Source: Aquipseudomonas alcaligenes NBRC 14159
GTDB lineage: Bacteria; Pseudomonadota; Gammaproteobacteria; Pseudomonadales; Pseudomonadaceae
Length of the DNA stretch: 64,000 nt
Direction of reading: 5' to 3'
Assembly: GCF_000467105.1 (NCBI RefSeq)
Contig: NZ_BATI01000005.1
Coordinates: forward strand, 62,001-126,000
Below are positions 15,343 through 23,716 of this stretch, piece by piece. The translations under genes and the position numbers were made by a program. The notes beneath the pieces are model-generated. The model searched no databases. It was not told the DNA's origin and saw only the letters and a list, made by a program, of their open reading frames with translations. Within the stretch, counting starts at the first letter, position 1, and each line of letters begins with the position of its first letter.

Positions 15343-16119
15343 TCAGCGCTGCAGGTAGCGCGCCCGAATACGCGCATAGTGGCCCTCGGCGATCTGTCGG
15401 CGCAGGGCATCGGCATAGCGCTGGACGAACTCGGCAGACACGCTCTTCTTGCTGAAAGCGACCTCCGCCCCCTCGCTGGACACCACCACCGGCGTCGCCC
15501 GGATCAGTTCGCTCAGGCCCAGCGCCACCAGCTCCTGCTGGCCGGTGTGCTCGTCGGCGATCACACCATCGAGGCGGCCCTTGCCCAGCATGCGCCAGAG
15601 GCTGGCGCGGTTCGCGCTGAACTCCATGCGCTCATGGAAGGCAGGCTCCTGGAGCAGTACCTGGTAGCCGGGCCCGTAGGACACATCGATCTGTGCGCCC
15701 AGGCGGAATGGCGTGTCGCGCAGCTGCAGCAGTTCGGTGACCGGCCAGCGCGCGGCCGCCTGCCGGCTCATGAACAGGATGTTGCGCGCGGGCTCTTCGA
15801 TGACACCGGAAAAGTACGCATAGACCTCGCGCTCGGGCTTGCGGAAAGTACCGGTGAGCACATCCAGGCGCCCTTGCTCCAGTTCGCGCAGCGCCCTGGC
15901 CCAGGGCAGGCGAACCAGATGGACCTCACAACCCAGCTCATGCAGCACAGTGCGGGCGCTGTCGACGGAGATGCCGCCGATGGCGCCATCGGCCAGCTGC
16001 ATGCTGTAGGGCGGGTCGTTGTCCCAGCGCAGCGATACCACGCAGGCGGCGCCGGCCAGGCCGGGAGCGAGCAGCGATGCGCCAATCAGGAGGCGCAGGA
16101 GCAAACGCATAAGGGGCAT
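15343..16119 (-). CDS. Orphan periplasmic solute-binding protein (SBP_bac_3 type)
   Basis: This 258-residue protein has a signal peptide (RLLLRLLIGASLLAPGLAGA, then ACVVSL). The mature part contains WDNDPPYSMQLADGAIGG near the start, the helix VDSARTVLHELGCEV, and LPWARALRELEQGRLDVLTG, the same W-A-R-A-L-x-x-x-E-x-G pattern as in the protein at 1993-2748. The second lobe carries IDVSYGPGYQVLL and GRLDGVIADEHTG. No transporter genes are adjacent. It is probably a periplasmic receptor for a small amino-acid-like ligand. The ATG at 16110 is an alternative start. Confidence 0.78.
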   Translation of the reverse strand: MPLMRLLLRLLIGASLLAPGLAGAACVVSLRWDNDPPYSMQLADGAIGGISVDSARTVLHELGCEVHLVRLPWARALRELEQGRLDVLTGTFRKPEREVYAYFSGVIEEPARNILFMSRQAAARWPVTELLQLRDTPFRLGAQIDVSYGPGYQVLLQEPAFHERMEFSANRASLWRMLGKGRLDGVIADEHTGQQELVALGLSELIRATPVVVSSEGAEVAFSKKSVSAEFVQRYADALRRQIAEGHYARIRARYLQR

Positions 16120-16188
16120 CGAAGTGCTCGCGAAGTGACTGCAGCCGACTCTAAGAGAAAGCCCCTGCGCCGGTAAAGCTCGCTCGAC

Positions 16189-16716
16189 TCAAGCTTTGTG
16201 GCGCTTCACCGCCTCCAGCCAGGCCAGGTCGAGGCGTTTCTGCTCGGTGTCCAGGCCGCGCTGCTCCATGGCCTCGCGGTGCGCGTCGATCTCGCGGGTC
16301 ATCTGGCTCAGCTCGCTGCTGTTGCCATCGAGCTGGTGCATCTGAGCCACCCCCAAGTGGTAGAAGCGCAGCAGCTTCATGGCCGTCTCGTCACCGGCGG
16401 CCACGCCAGCCCTGACGTGGTGCATGACGTTGGTGACACGCATCAGGCTGCGCTTGAGCGCCCAGCCGTAGGCGGCGGCGGCCATGAACGGGCGATGCCA
16501 GAGCTGCTGGCGCACCACGGCCACGGTCAGGGCCAGGCCGCTGAGTACGCCGAGCAGGTTCCACTTGAAGTTGTCACCGGGCGGACCGCCGAACAGCTGG
16601 GTGCTGGCGGTGGCGCAGAGCATGGCCAGCACCAGGAAGATGGCGATGACCACGAAGGTGCTGCGGCGGGTCTGCTGGCGGTAGAGCTCGGGGCTCATGG
16701 ACTGGATTTCGAACAT
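16189..16716 (-). CDS. DUF3087 family membrane protein
   Basis: This 175-residue protein begins MFEIQSMSPELYRQQTRRST, with AGGT upstream. Two membrane helices lie at about 20-42 and 52-68. A soluble, helical C-terminal part follows (HPFMAAAAYGWALKRSLMRV, then a region rich in charged helices up to the end). Length and pattern fit DUF3087, a family of unknown function in pseudomonads and relatives. It lies downstream of the diguanylate cyclase gene on the same strand with an 83-bp gap, so the two may be co-transcribed. I cannot assign a role. Confidence 0.72.
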   Translation of the reverse strand: MFEIQSMSPELYRQQTRRSTFVVIAIFLVLAMLCATASTQLFGGPPGDNFKWNLLGVLSGLALTVAVVRQQLWHRPFMAAAAYGWALKRSLMRVTNVMHHVRAGVAAGDETAMKLLRFYHLGVAQMHQLDGNSSELSQMTREIDAHREAMEQRGLDTEQKRLDLAWLEAVKRHKA

Positions 16717-16799
16717 GGTCTACCTGGGTGAATGGCGAGGGAGCGCCACCTTGCCTGAACGCCCGGCGAGGGTCGAGCCCCGGTGGGTGACAAAGCGCT

Positions 16800-17897
16800 T
16801 CACAACACTTCGATGCGGTCGCGGCCGTTGGCCTTGGCCCGGTACAACGCGCGGTCGGCACGGTCGAGCATGCTCTGCGGGTTCTCGTCGCCGTGGTAAT
16901 GGGTAACGCCGAAGCTGGCGGTCTTGCGCACCACGGTGTCGAAGTCGAACTGGCGGATGCGCTCCTGCAGGGTGCGCGCGGCGGCCTGGGCCTGGGATGC
17001 ATCGATCTCCGGCAGGATGATGAGGAACTCCTCGCCACCCAGGCGGCCGACCTTGTCGACACTGCGCACGTTGTCGCGCAGCAGCGCGGCGAACTGGCGC
17101 AGCACGCTGTCGCCCACCGTGTGGCCGTGGTCATCGTTGACGTGCTTGAAGTGGTCGATATCCAGCAGGATCACCGAGAACGGTGTGCCGTACCGGCGCG
17201 CACGGGCGAACTCCTCGACGAACAGCTGGTCGATGCGCGCGCGGTTCCACAGCCCGGTAAGCCCGTCGAGGCTGGCGCTCAGGGCCAGCCGGCTCTGGTG
17301 CAGGAACATGGTCTTGTAGGCTTTCTCGAGCATGAAGGCGCACAACGCGCCGAACGACAGCGATGCCAGCACCCAGATGCAGTGCAGGCGCTGCACACCC
17401 GGTTGCAGGGCATCCGGCAGGGTGACCAGGAGCAGCACCAGGGTCGAGGCCGATGCGGTCAGCGTGGCCTGGCGCAAGGTCAGGCCGGACACGGTGAAGG
17501 TCCACATCAGGTTGAGGTAGATCTCCGGTACGAAGTAGGCGAAATCCGGCTTGCCGTAGTTGAACGCCAGGTTGGCGGCCACCGAGCCCACCGACGCCAC
17601 GCAGAGGATGGCCAGCATCCAGCGGTGCCAGGCCTCGAAGTAGCTCAGCACGCCCACGGCGAGCAGCGCCAGCGGCACCAGCAGGCCATGCGCGAGCAGC
17701 CGCAGGCCGAGCTGATCCTGCGCCACGTTCTGCTCGATCAGTGCGTAGACCAGGTACAGCGCCATGGTCAGGAAGGCGAGCTGGCGTACCTGTGGCAGCT
17801 TGATCTGGCGATACCAGCAGGCAAAATCCTGGCGCGTCGCGCTCGGCAAGCCGTGCAACGGGTCCAGCGTCCGTGTCAGCCTGTGGATCAAGGTCAC
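16800..17897 (-). CDS. Membrane-bound diguanylate cyclase (GGDEF)
   Basis: I start at the GTG at 17897 because AGGAG lies 8 bases upstream; a GTG at 17927 gives ten more residues without a ribosome site. The 365-residue protein has about five or six membrane helices in residues 35-190, then a GGDEF domain at about 200-360. The catalytic signature is GGEEF, with LDIDHFKHVNDDHGH in the metal-binding strand region. An RxxD inhibitory site (RSVD) lies five residues before GGEEF, so product feedback by c-di-GMP is likely. It should synthesise c-di-GMP at the inner membrane. Given the cellulose operon in this window it could feed that pathway, but nothing links them directly. Confidence 0.88.
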   Translation of the reverse strand: MTLIHRLTRTLDPLHGLPSATRQDFACWYRQIKLPQVRQLAFLTMALYLVYALIEQNVAQDQLGLRLLAHGLLVPLALLAVGVLSYFEAWHRWMLAILCVASVGSVAANLAFNYGKPDFAYFVPEIYLNLMWTFTVSGLTLRQATLTASASTLVLLLVTLPDALQPGVQRLHCIWVLASLSFGALCAFMLEKAYKTMFLHQSRLALSASLDGLTGLWNRARIDQLFVEEFARARRYGTPFSVILLDIDHFKHVNDDHGHTVGDSVLRQFAALLRDNVRSVDKVGRLGGEEFLIILPEIDASQAQAAARTLQERIRQFDFDTVVRKTASFGVTHYHGDENPQSMLDRADRALYRAKANGRDRIEVL

Positions 17898-17937
17898 CTG
17901 GGCGCTCCTGTCCAGTGCATGCCGCACTGCAGCGGCT

Positions 17938-17975
17938 CACTTATGTCGGCAGTGGCGCCGCCGACATGAGCTCAG
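17938..17975 (-). terminator. Hairpin between hrpA and the cyclase gene
   Basis: ATGTCGGC and GCCGACAT (about 17943-17950 and 17960-17967) form a stem with flanking partial pairing. It lies just past the hrpA stop codon on the minus strand. No strong T-run is present, so termination is uncertain. Confidence 0.4.
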
Positions 17976-17982
17976 AATGCCA

Positions 17983-20900
17983 TCAAGCCTCTACCTGACT
18001 CCACTGCTTGGCCAGGCGCTTGTCGGATACTGCCATTTTCGTGCCCAGTTGCTGAGCGAACAGCGATACCCGGTACTCCTCCAGCATCCAGCGATACAGC
18101 ACCAGCTCGGGATCGCGTTTGCCTTCCTGGGCATGCTTGGCGGCACGCGCCTGGAACTGCTGCCAGGCGGCCGTCAGCTCGCCGGTCCACACGCGGTCGC
18201 GCTGCACTTGGCTGCCGACCTTGTCCAGGCGCTGTTCGATGGCCTTGAGGTAGCGCGGGATCTCCTTCAGCCACTCGCCGGGCGTCTCGCGCACGAAGCT
18301 GGGGTAGACCAGGTTGGCCAGCTGCTGCTTGATGTCGTTGAGGGCCATGGCCTGGGCCAGGTCGATCTTGCCCTTGAAGCGCTTCTGCAAGCCGTGGGTC
18401 AGCTTGAGGATGTCCAGCACCAGCCTGGCGATGCGCTCGGCGTGGCCGGTCCAGTCGCCGCGCTTTTTCTCGGCCAGGGCGGCCAGCGCTGCTCCGTCGC
18501 GCGGCAGGGTCGTTTCTCCGTCGAGCACGCAGGCATCGAGGCTGGCCAGCAGGATGTCCTCGACCAGCGCCTCGGGGCGGCCCATTTCGCGGTACAGCAG
18601 GCCCAGCTCGGTAAGCCCCGGCAGCTTGCCGCGCAGGTACTTGGCCGGTTCGGCCAGTTGTTGCAGCAACAGTTTCTGCAGTGCGCGGCGGTGCTGGAAG
18701 TCGGCCTCGGCCTGGGTCGGGAAGCGCCCTTCCTTGACCACCCCACCCTCTTCCACCAGGGCCGGGAACACGGTCATGGAGAGGCCGGCGATCTTCTGCT
18801 GGGTCTTCTCGGCGACCTGGGCGAAGGCCTTGGCCTCGACCGGCTTCTGTTCCTGCTTCTGCTGCGGGATGGCCAAGGCGGCCTGGCTGGCTTCGGCGAA
18901 GCGCGCGCACAGCTCGGCCAGGTCGCGGCCTTCACCAAGGAACTTGCCGCGCGCATCGACCACCTCGATGTTCATCTTCAGGTGGTGTTCCAGCTGCTGC
19001 GCCGACTCATCCCAGGCCTCTTCGGGCACGCGTGCACCGGTCATGCGGGTCAGCTCGCGACCGAGCGACTCGGGCAGCGAGCCCTGGCCGAAGGCGATCT
19101 TCGACAGGGCCGCGCCGACGAAGTCCGGCACCGGCACGAAGTTCTTGCGCAGCGCCTTGGGCAGGCCGCGCACCAGGGCGATGGCCTTGGCCTCGATCAG
19201 GCCCGGCACCAGCCACTCCAGGCGATCCGCCGGCAGTTGCGGCAGCAGCGGCGCCGGCACGCGCAGGGTCACGCCGTCACGCGGATGGTTGGGCTCGAAG
19301 TGGTAGGTCAGCGGCAGTTGCAGCTCACCGAGCTGGAGAATATCCGGGTACTGGGCGGCGGTGACCTCCTTGGCATCGCGCGCCAGCACGTCTTCCTCGC
19401 GCATGATCAGCAGCTGCGGGTGCTTCGCGCCCTCGCTCTTGTACCAGTGCTCGAAGGTCGCGGCCTGGTGGATCTCCGCCGGGATGCGCGCCTCGTAGTA
19501 GGCGTAGAGGGTTTCCTCGTCGGCCAGGATGTCGCGGCGGCGGGCCTTGGCTTCCAGCTCGTCGAGGCGCTCCAGCAGCTCGCGGTTGGCCGTAAGGCAC
19601 CTGGCGCGGCTGTTGATCTCGCCGCGCACCAGGCCTTCACGGATGAACAGCTCGCGCGAGGCGACCGGATCGACCGGGCCGAAATGCACCGGGCGGCGAC
19701 CGACCACGATCAGCCCGTACAGGGTGACCTGCTCAAAGGCCACCACCTGGCCACGGCGCTTCTCCCAGTGCGGCTCGAAGTGGTTCTTCTTGATCAGGTG
19801 GCCGGCCAGCGGCTCGATCCAGTCCGGCTCGATCTTGGCGACCATGCGGGCGAACAGCTTGGTGGTTTCCACCAGTTCGGCGGTCATCACCCAGGCCGGC
19901 TTCTTGCGCCCGATCACCGACGAGGGGTGAATCCAGAAGCGCCGCTGGCGCGCGCCGAGGTAGTCGCCGTCCTCGCTCTTCTGGCCGATCTGGCTGAGCA
20001 GGCCGGACAGGATCGCCTTGTGCACCGCGGCGTAGCTCTTGGCGCGCTGCGCCGCCTCGCTGGCCTCGGCCTGCTCGCGGACGATGACATTGACCTTGGT
20101 ATCGCTGGTGGGCTGCGGCGCGCTTTTGTGAGAGCGGCCTTGGCTGCGATCAGCTGCCGGAGAATTTACATCGCGGCCAAGGCCGCTCCCACGCCTACTC
20201 TCCGATTGGCTCGCCGACAGCTGCAGCTCGCGGGCAATAAGCACCAGCTGGCGGTGCGCATCGCGCCATTCGCGCAGACGCAGGTAGTTGAGGAAATTCT
20301 TCTTGCACCAGTTGCGCAGGGGATTGCTGCCCAGCTCCTGGCGTTTCTCCTCGAAGCCACGCCACAGGTTGATCAGCGCAGCGAAGTCGGAATCCACGTC
20401 CTTCCACTGCGCATGCGCCTGGTCGGCGGCCTGCTGGCGATCCATCGGCCGCTCGCGTGGGTCCTGCACCGACAGCGCCGAAGCAACGATGAGGATCTCG
20501 TCCAGGCTGCCGAGCTTGGCCGCCTCCAGCACCATGCGCCCCAGGCGCGGGTCGATGGGCAGGCGCGCCAGTTGGCGCCCCAGCGGCGTGAGCTGGCCCT
20601 CGCGGTTGACCGCCGAGAGTTCCTGCAGCAGGTTGAAGCCGTCGCTGATGGCCTTGCCATCTGGCGGCTCGATAAAGGGGAAGTCTTCGATGCTGCCCAG
20701 GCGCAGGTGCAGCATCTGCAGGATCACCGCCGCCAGGTTGGTACGCAGGATTTCCGGATCGGTGAATTCGGGGCGGGCGAGGAAGTCCTCCTCGCTGTAC
20801 AGGCGGATGCAGATGCCCGGTTCGACCCGGCCGCAGCGCCCCTTACGCTGGTTGGCGCTGGCCTGGGAAATGGCCTCGATGGGCAGGCGCTGCACCTTGG

Positions 20901-22062
20901 CGCGGTAGCTGTAGCGGCTGATCCTGGCCGTACCCGAGTCGATCACATAACGGATGCCCGGCACGGTCAACGAGGTTTCCGCGACGTTGGTGGCCAGCAC
21001 GATCTTGCGCGCGCCCATCGGCGCGAAGATCTTCTGCTGCTCGGCCGGGGTCAGCCGCGCGTACAGCGGCAGCACCTCGGTCAGGCGCAGGTTGGCTTTG
21101 CGCAGCACCTCGGCGGCCTCGCGAATCTCGCGCTCGCCGGGGAGGAACACCAGCACGTCGCCCGGGCGCTTGCCCTCAGCGCGCTCATGGGCAGCGATCT
21201 CGTCCAGCGCGGCGAGGATGCCTTGGTCGACGGTCAGGTCGTCGAGCAGGCTCTCGCCCTCCTCGTCCACCTCGGCGGCCAGCGGGCGGTACCAGGTGTC
21301 CACCGGATAGGTACGCCCGGAGACTTCGATGATCGGCGCATCCGGAAGGCCGGCCCCGCCGAAGTGCTTGCTGAAGCGCTCCAGGTCGATGGTTGCCGAG
21401 GTGATGATCAGCTTGAGGTCGGGGCGGCGCGGCAACAGGGTCTTCAGGTAGCCGAGCAGGAAGTCGATGTTCAGCGAGCGCTCATGGGCCTCGTCGACGA
21501 TGATGGTGTCGTACTTTTCCAGGAAGCGGTCGTGCTGGGTTTCGGCCAGCAGGATGCCGTCGGTCATCAACTTGATCAGGCTGGCGTCGCCGGAATGGTC
21601 CTCGAAGCGCACCTGGTAGCCGACCAGCTCGCCCAGCGGCGTGCCGATCTCCTCGGCCACGCGGGTCGCCACGCTGCGCGCGGCCAGGCGGCGTGGCTGG
21701 GTGTGGCCGATCAGGCCGTACACGCCACGGCCCAGCTCCAGGCAGATTTTCGGCAGCTGGGTGGTCTTGCCCGAGCCGGTCTCGCCGGCGATCACCAGCA
21801 CCTGGTGCTCCTGCAGCGCCTTCTTGATCTCGTCGCGCTTGGCGGCGATCGGCAGGGCGTCGTCGTAGCGGATCGCCGGGATGCTCTGCCGGCGCGCCTC
21901 GACCTTGGCCACGGACGCCTGGAAGCGCTCCAGCCACTGCGCCAGCTTGGCCTCGTCCTGCGGCGTCTGCTTCTGCAGTTCGTGCAGCTGGCGGCGCAGG
22001 CGGTGGCGGTCGGCCTGCATGGCCTGGTCGAGGTTCTTCTGCAAGGTGTGGAAGTCGGTCAT
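17983..22062 (-). CDS. hrpA: ATP-dependent RNA helicase HrpA
   Basis: With the ATG at 22062 as start, the protein has 1359 residues. Motifs in order are Walker A GETGSGKT at 93-100, IVDEAHERS (DEAH box) near 195, ITSATID near 230, then the helicase C domain, HA2/OB-type regions and the long HrpA-specific C-terminal half. HrpA is a DEAH-box helicase; in E. coli it rescues stalled translation and affects mRNA processing. It lies in the cytoplasm or on ribosomes. Residues about 624-645 (RGSGLGRD..GRSH) are encoded by an inserted REP doublet at 20128-20192, read in frame. The E. coli protein is about 1300 residues, so part of the extra length comes from this. A longer upstream frame exists but has no family-like sequence. 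Confidence 0.95.
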   Translation of the reverse strand: MTDFHTLQKNLDQAMQADRHRLRRQLHELQKQTPQDEAKLAQWLERFQASVAKVEARRQSIPAIRYDDALPIAAKRDEIKKALQEHQVLVIAGETGSGKTTQLPKICLELGRGVYGLIGHTQPRRLAARSVATRVAEEIGTPLGELVGYQVRFEDHSGDASLIKLMTDGILLAETQHDRFLEKYDTIIVDEAHERSLNIDFLLGYLKTLLPRRPDLKLIITSATIDLERFSKHFGGAGLPDAPIIEVSGRTYPVDTWYRPLAAEVDEEGESLLDDLTVDQGILAALDEIAAHERAEGKRPGDVLVFLPGEREIREAAEVLRKANLRLTEVLPLYARLTPAEQQKIFAPMGARKIVLATNVAETSLTVPGIRYVIDSGTARISRYSYRAKVQRLPIEAISQASANQRKGRCGRVEPGICIRLYSEEDFLARPEFTDPEILRTNLAAVILQMLHLRLGSIEDFPFIEPPDGKAISDGFNLLQELSAVNREGQLTPLGRQLARLPIDPRLGRMVLEAAKLGSLDEILIVASALSVQDPRERPMDRQQAADQAHAQWKDVDSDFAALINLWRGFEEKRQELGSNPLRNWCKKNFLNYLRLREWRDAHRQLVLIARELQLSASQSESRRGSGLGRDVNSPAADRSQGRSHKSAPQPTSDTKVNVIVREQAEASEAAQRAKSYAAVHKAILSGLLSQIGQKSEDGDYLGARQRRFWIHPSSVIGRKKPAWVMTAELVETTKLFARMVAKIEPDWIEPLAGHLIKKNHFEPHWEKRRGQVVAFEQVTLYGLIVVGRRPVHFGPVDPVASRELFIREGLVRGEINSRARCLTANRELLERLDELEAKARRRDILADEETLYAYYEARIPAEIHQAATFEHWYKSEGAKHPQLLIMREEDVLARDAKEVTAAQYPDILQLGELQLPLTYHFEPNHPRDGVTLRVPAPLLPQLPADRLEWLVPGLIEAKAIALVRGLPKALRKNFVPVPDFVGAALSKIAFGQGSLPESLGRELTRMTGARVPEEAWDESAQQLEHHLKMNIEVVDARGKFLGEGRDLAELCARFAEASQAALAIPQQKQEQKPVEAKAFAQVAEKTQQKIAGLSMTVFPALVEEGGVVKEGRFPTQAEADFQHRRALQKLLLQQLAEPAKYLRGKLPGLTELGLLYREMGRPEALVEDILLASLDACVLDGETTLPRDGAALAALAEKKRGDWTGHAERIARLVLDILKLTHGLQKRFKGKIDLAQAMALNDIKQQLANLVYPSFVRETPGEWLKEIPRYLKAIEQRLDKVGSQVQRDRVWTGELTAAWQQFQARAAKHAQEGKRDPELVLYRWMLEEYRVSLFAQQLGTKMAVSDKRLAKQWSQVEA
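20128..20192. repeat. Inverted REP doublet (REPIN-like) inside hrpA
   Basis: Bases 20128-20150 and the reverse complement of 20170-20192 match at 21 of 23 positions. Both read GTGRGAGCGGCCTTGGCYGCG then AT, the familiar pseudomonad REP core, and 19 bases separate them. The unit lies within the hrpA coding strand without breaking the frame. The full 65-base unit carries flanking sequence to give in-frame residues rich in Gly, Arg and Ser. Confidence 0.9.
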
Positions 22063-22135
22063 TGCAACGCGGCGGTCTGGCGAGGGCGGGCGGCGATTGT
22101 CGCAGATTGCGCGACCCGGCGTGAAACCGCGCGGC

Positions 22136-22636
22136 TCAGCGCCCGGCTGGCGGCAGGCCGGCGAGCAGCTTGCCGAGCAGGTCGAACAGCTGGGTTTGCT
22201 CGGCTTCATCCAGCCCTATCAGCAGGCGGCGCATGTTGGCCACATGTTCGACCAGAATCCCGTCGATCAGGGCGAAGCCGGCGTCGGTCAGCGCCACCAG
22301 CACGCCGCGCCGGTCGCTCGGGTGCTTGCGCCGCTCGATCAGCCCGGCCTTCTCCAGGCGGTCGATGCGGCTGGTCATGCCGCCGGAGGAGATCATCGCC
22401 GCCTCGTACAGTGCGGTGGGCATCAGCGCATAGGGCTCGCCGGCACGGCGCAGGGTGGCCAGCAGGTCGAACTCGCCCGGTTGCAGGCCATGGGTGGTGC
22501 AAAACGGCAGCAGGTGATCGCGGCTGATCAGCTGGCTCAGCTCGCTCAGGCGCCCCAGCAGGGCCATGGGCGCGGGATCGAGGTCGGGACGCTGCTGGCG
22601 CCACTGGTCGGCGGCGGTTTGCGCGCGGTCATGCAT
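22136..22636 (-). CDS. MarR-family transcriptional regulator
   Basis: I use the ATG at 22636, which has GGAG six bases upstream; an ATG at 22648 is also in frame. The 166-residue protein is a typical MarR winged-helix regulator: GLQPGEFDLLATLRRAG leads into the recognition region (SSGGMTSRIDRLEKAGLIERR), and the wing contains HPSDRRGVLVALTDAG. It is divergent from an EamA-type exporter gene, with a 74-base spacer holding a clear palindrome (22650-22667). The layout suggests the regulator represses the exporter and itself until a small phenolic-type ligand binds. No ligand can be inferred. Confidence 0.87.
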   Translation of the reverse strand: MHDRAQTAADQWRQQRPDLDPAPMALLGRLSELSQLISRDHLLPFCTTHGLQPGEFDLLATLRRAGEPYALMPTALYEAAMISSGGMTSRIDRLEKAGLIERRKHPSDRRGVLVALTDAGFALIDGILVEHVANMRRLLIGLDEAEQTQLFDLLGKLLAGLPPAGR

Positions 22637-22649
22637 GGCTGGCTCCATT

Positions 22650-22667
22650 TATCTTGCCATCAAGATA
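22650..22667. promoter_or_regulatory. Putative MarR operator between regulator and EamA gene
   Basis: The arms TATCTTG (22650-22656) and CAAGATA (22661-22667) are perfectly complementary around CCAT. ATCTTG/CAAGAT arms are a common MarR-family half-site. A further half-site, TATC then ATCAAGA (22670-22680), lies next to it. It sits immediately upstream of the regulator start and about 45 bases before the exporter ATG. Confidence 0.7.
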
Positions 22668-22710
22668 CTTATCATCAAGAATGCAGCCATCCTAACCCGA
22701 GGAGACAGCC

Positions 22711-23589
22711 ATGTCGCGCCCCTGGCTTTCCCTGTTCCTGCTGCTGGCCGTGGGCGGTCTGCTCGGCCTGATCGGCAATGTCGCCAAACTCGCCGCCGCC
22801 AGCGGTTGGCCACCGGTGGCCCTGCTGCTGTGGAGCCTGCTCGGCGCCGGTGGCCTGCTCTGCCTGCTAGCGCTTGCCCGCGGTGAGGCGCCCAGCCTGC
22901 GTCGCCCTTACCTGCGCTACTACCTGATCTCCGGGCTGGTCAGCATCAGCCTGCCCAACGCCCTGCTGTTCAGCGCCATTCCCCATGTCGGCGCCGGCTT
23001 CGCCTCGCTGTGCCTGGCCTTCCCGCCGCTGCTGACCTACGTGCTGGCCCTGGCGCTGCGCATGGAGGGTCTGCAGCGCCTGCGCCTGCTCGGCATCCTG
23101 ATCGGCCTGGCGGGCAGCCTGATCCTCGCCCTGGGCAAACTCGGCAGCGGCGACAGCCCGCTGCTCTGGGTACTGGCGACGCTGGTGATGCCGGTGTTCC
23201 TGGCCATCGGCAACGTCTACCGCTCACGCCACTGGCCGGAAGGCGCGCGCCCGCTGCAACTGGCGCCCGGCATGCTGCTGGCCGGCGCCCTGCTGCTGTT
23301 GCCGCTGGGGCTGTTCGGCGTGGAGCTGCGCCCGGCCTGGGAGCAGGCCGCGGGGGCCTGGTGGCTGGCCGCCGAGGTGGCGCTATTCGCCGGCATGTAT
23401 GCGCTCTACTTCGTGCTGCAGAAGGTGGCCGGCGCGGTATACCTGAGCCAGATCGGCTCGGTCACGGCGATTACCGGCGCGGCGGTGGCGATCTTCCTGC
23501 TCGGCGAGCAGGGTTCGGCCTCCATGCTGCTGGCGGCCCTGTGCACCACGGTCGGCGTGACCTTGGTAGCGTTGCGTCCGGCGCGCTAA
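22711..23589 (+). CDS. EamA/DMT-family transporter
   Basis: This 292-residue inner-membrane protein has ten hydrophobic segments arranged as two five-helix EamA repeats. In the first repeat, residues about 1-25 and 35-55 lead into [27 protein letters not shown]. The second repeat includes [23 protein letters not shown], a hallmark helix of this family. GAGG precedes the ATG at 22711. EamA proteins export metabolites such as amino acids or purine derivatives. It is controlled most likely by the divergent MarR regulator through the shared operator. The substrate is unknown. Confidence 0.85.
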   Translation: MSRPWLSLFLLLAVGGLLGLIGNVAKLAAASGWPPVALLLWSLLGAGGLLCLLALARGEAPSLRRPYLRYYLISGLVSISLPNALLFSAIPHVGAGFASLCLAFPPLLTYVLALALRMEGLQRLRLLGILIGLAGSLILALGKLGSGDSPLLWVLATLVMPVFLAIGNVYRSRHWPEGARPLQLAPGMLLAGALLLLPLGLFGVELRPAWEQAAGAWWLAAEVALFAGMYALYFVLQKVAGAVYLSQIGSVTAITGAAVAIFLLGEQGSASMLLAALCTTVGVTLVALRPAR

Positions 23590-23633
23590 AGATCGCCTAA
23601 TCTCAACCGCTATAAAGAGCAGCGGCGGCTCTC

Positions 23634-23647
23634 TTGACCCGGATCAA
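23634..23647 (+). promoter_or_regulatory. Anr/FNR-like box upstream of the chemoreceptor
   Basis: TTGACCCGGATCAA matches the FNR/Anr pattern TTGAY-N4-ATCAA with five complementary outer bases on each side apart from the fifth position. It lies 55-83 bases before the possible start codons of the chemoreceptor gene. No experimental support is implied. Confidence 0.55.
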
Positions 23648-23716
23648 GCGGGGACGAAATGCCGCATGCATGATAGCGGCCTTGTGCCATCCCATCAGTC
23701 GATGAAGAAGTTCGCC

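Noticed and set aside
17764..22527. Very long plus-strand open frame opposite hrpA
   Set aside because: It is antisense to hrpA, whose motifs are clear. Its product is rich in Leu/Gln/Arg/Gly with no domain order, as expected when GC-rich coding sequence is read on the other strand.
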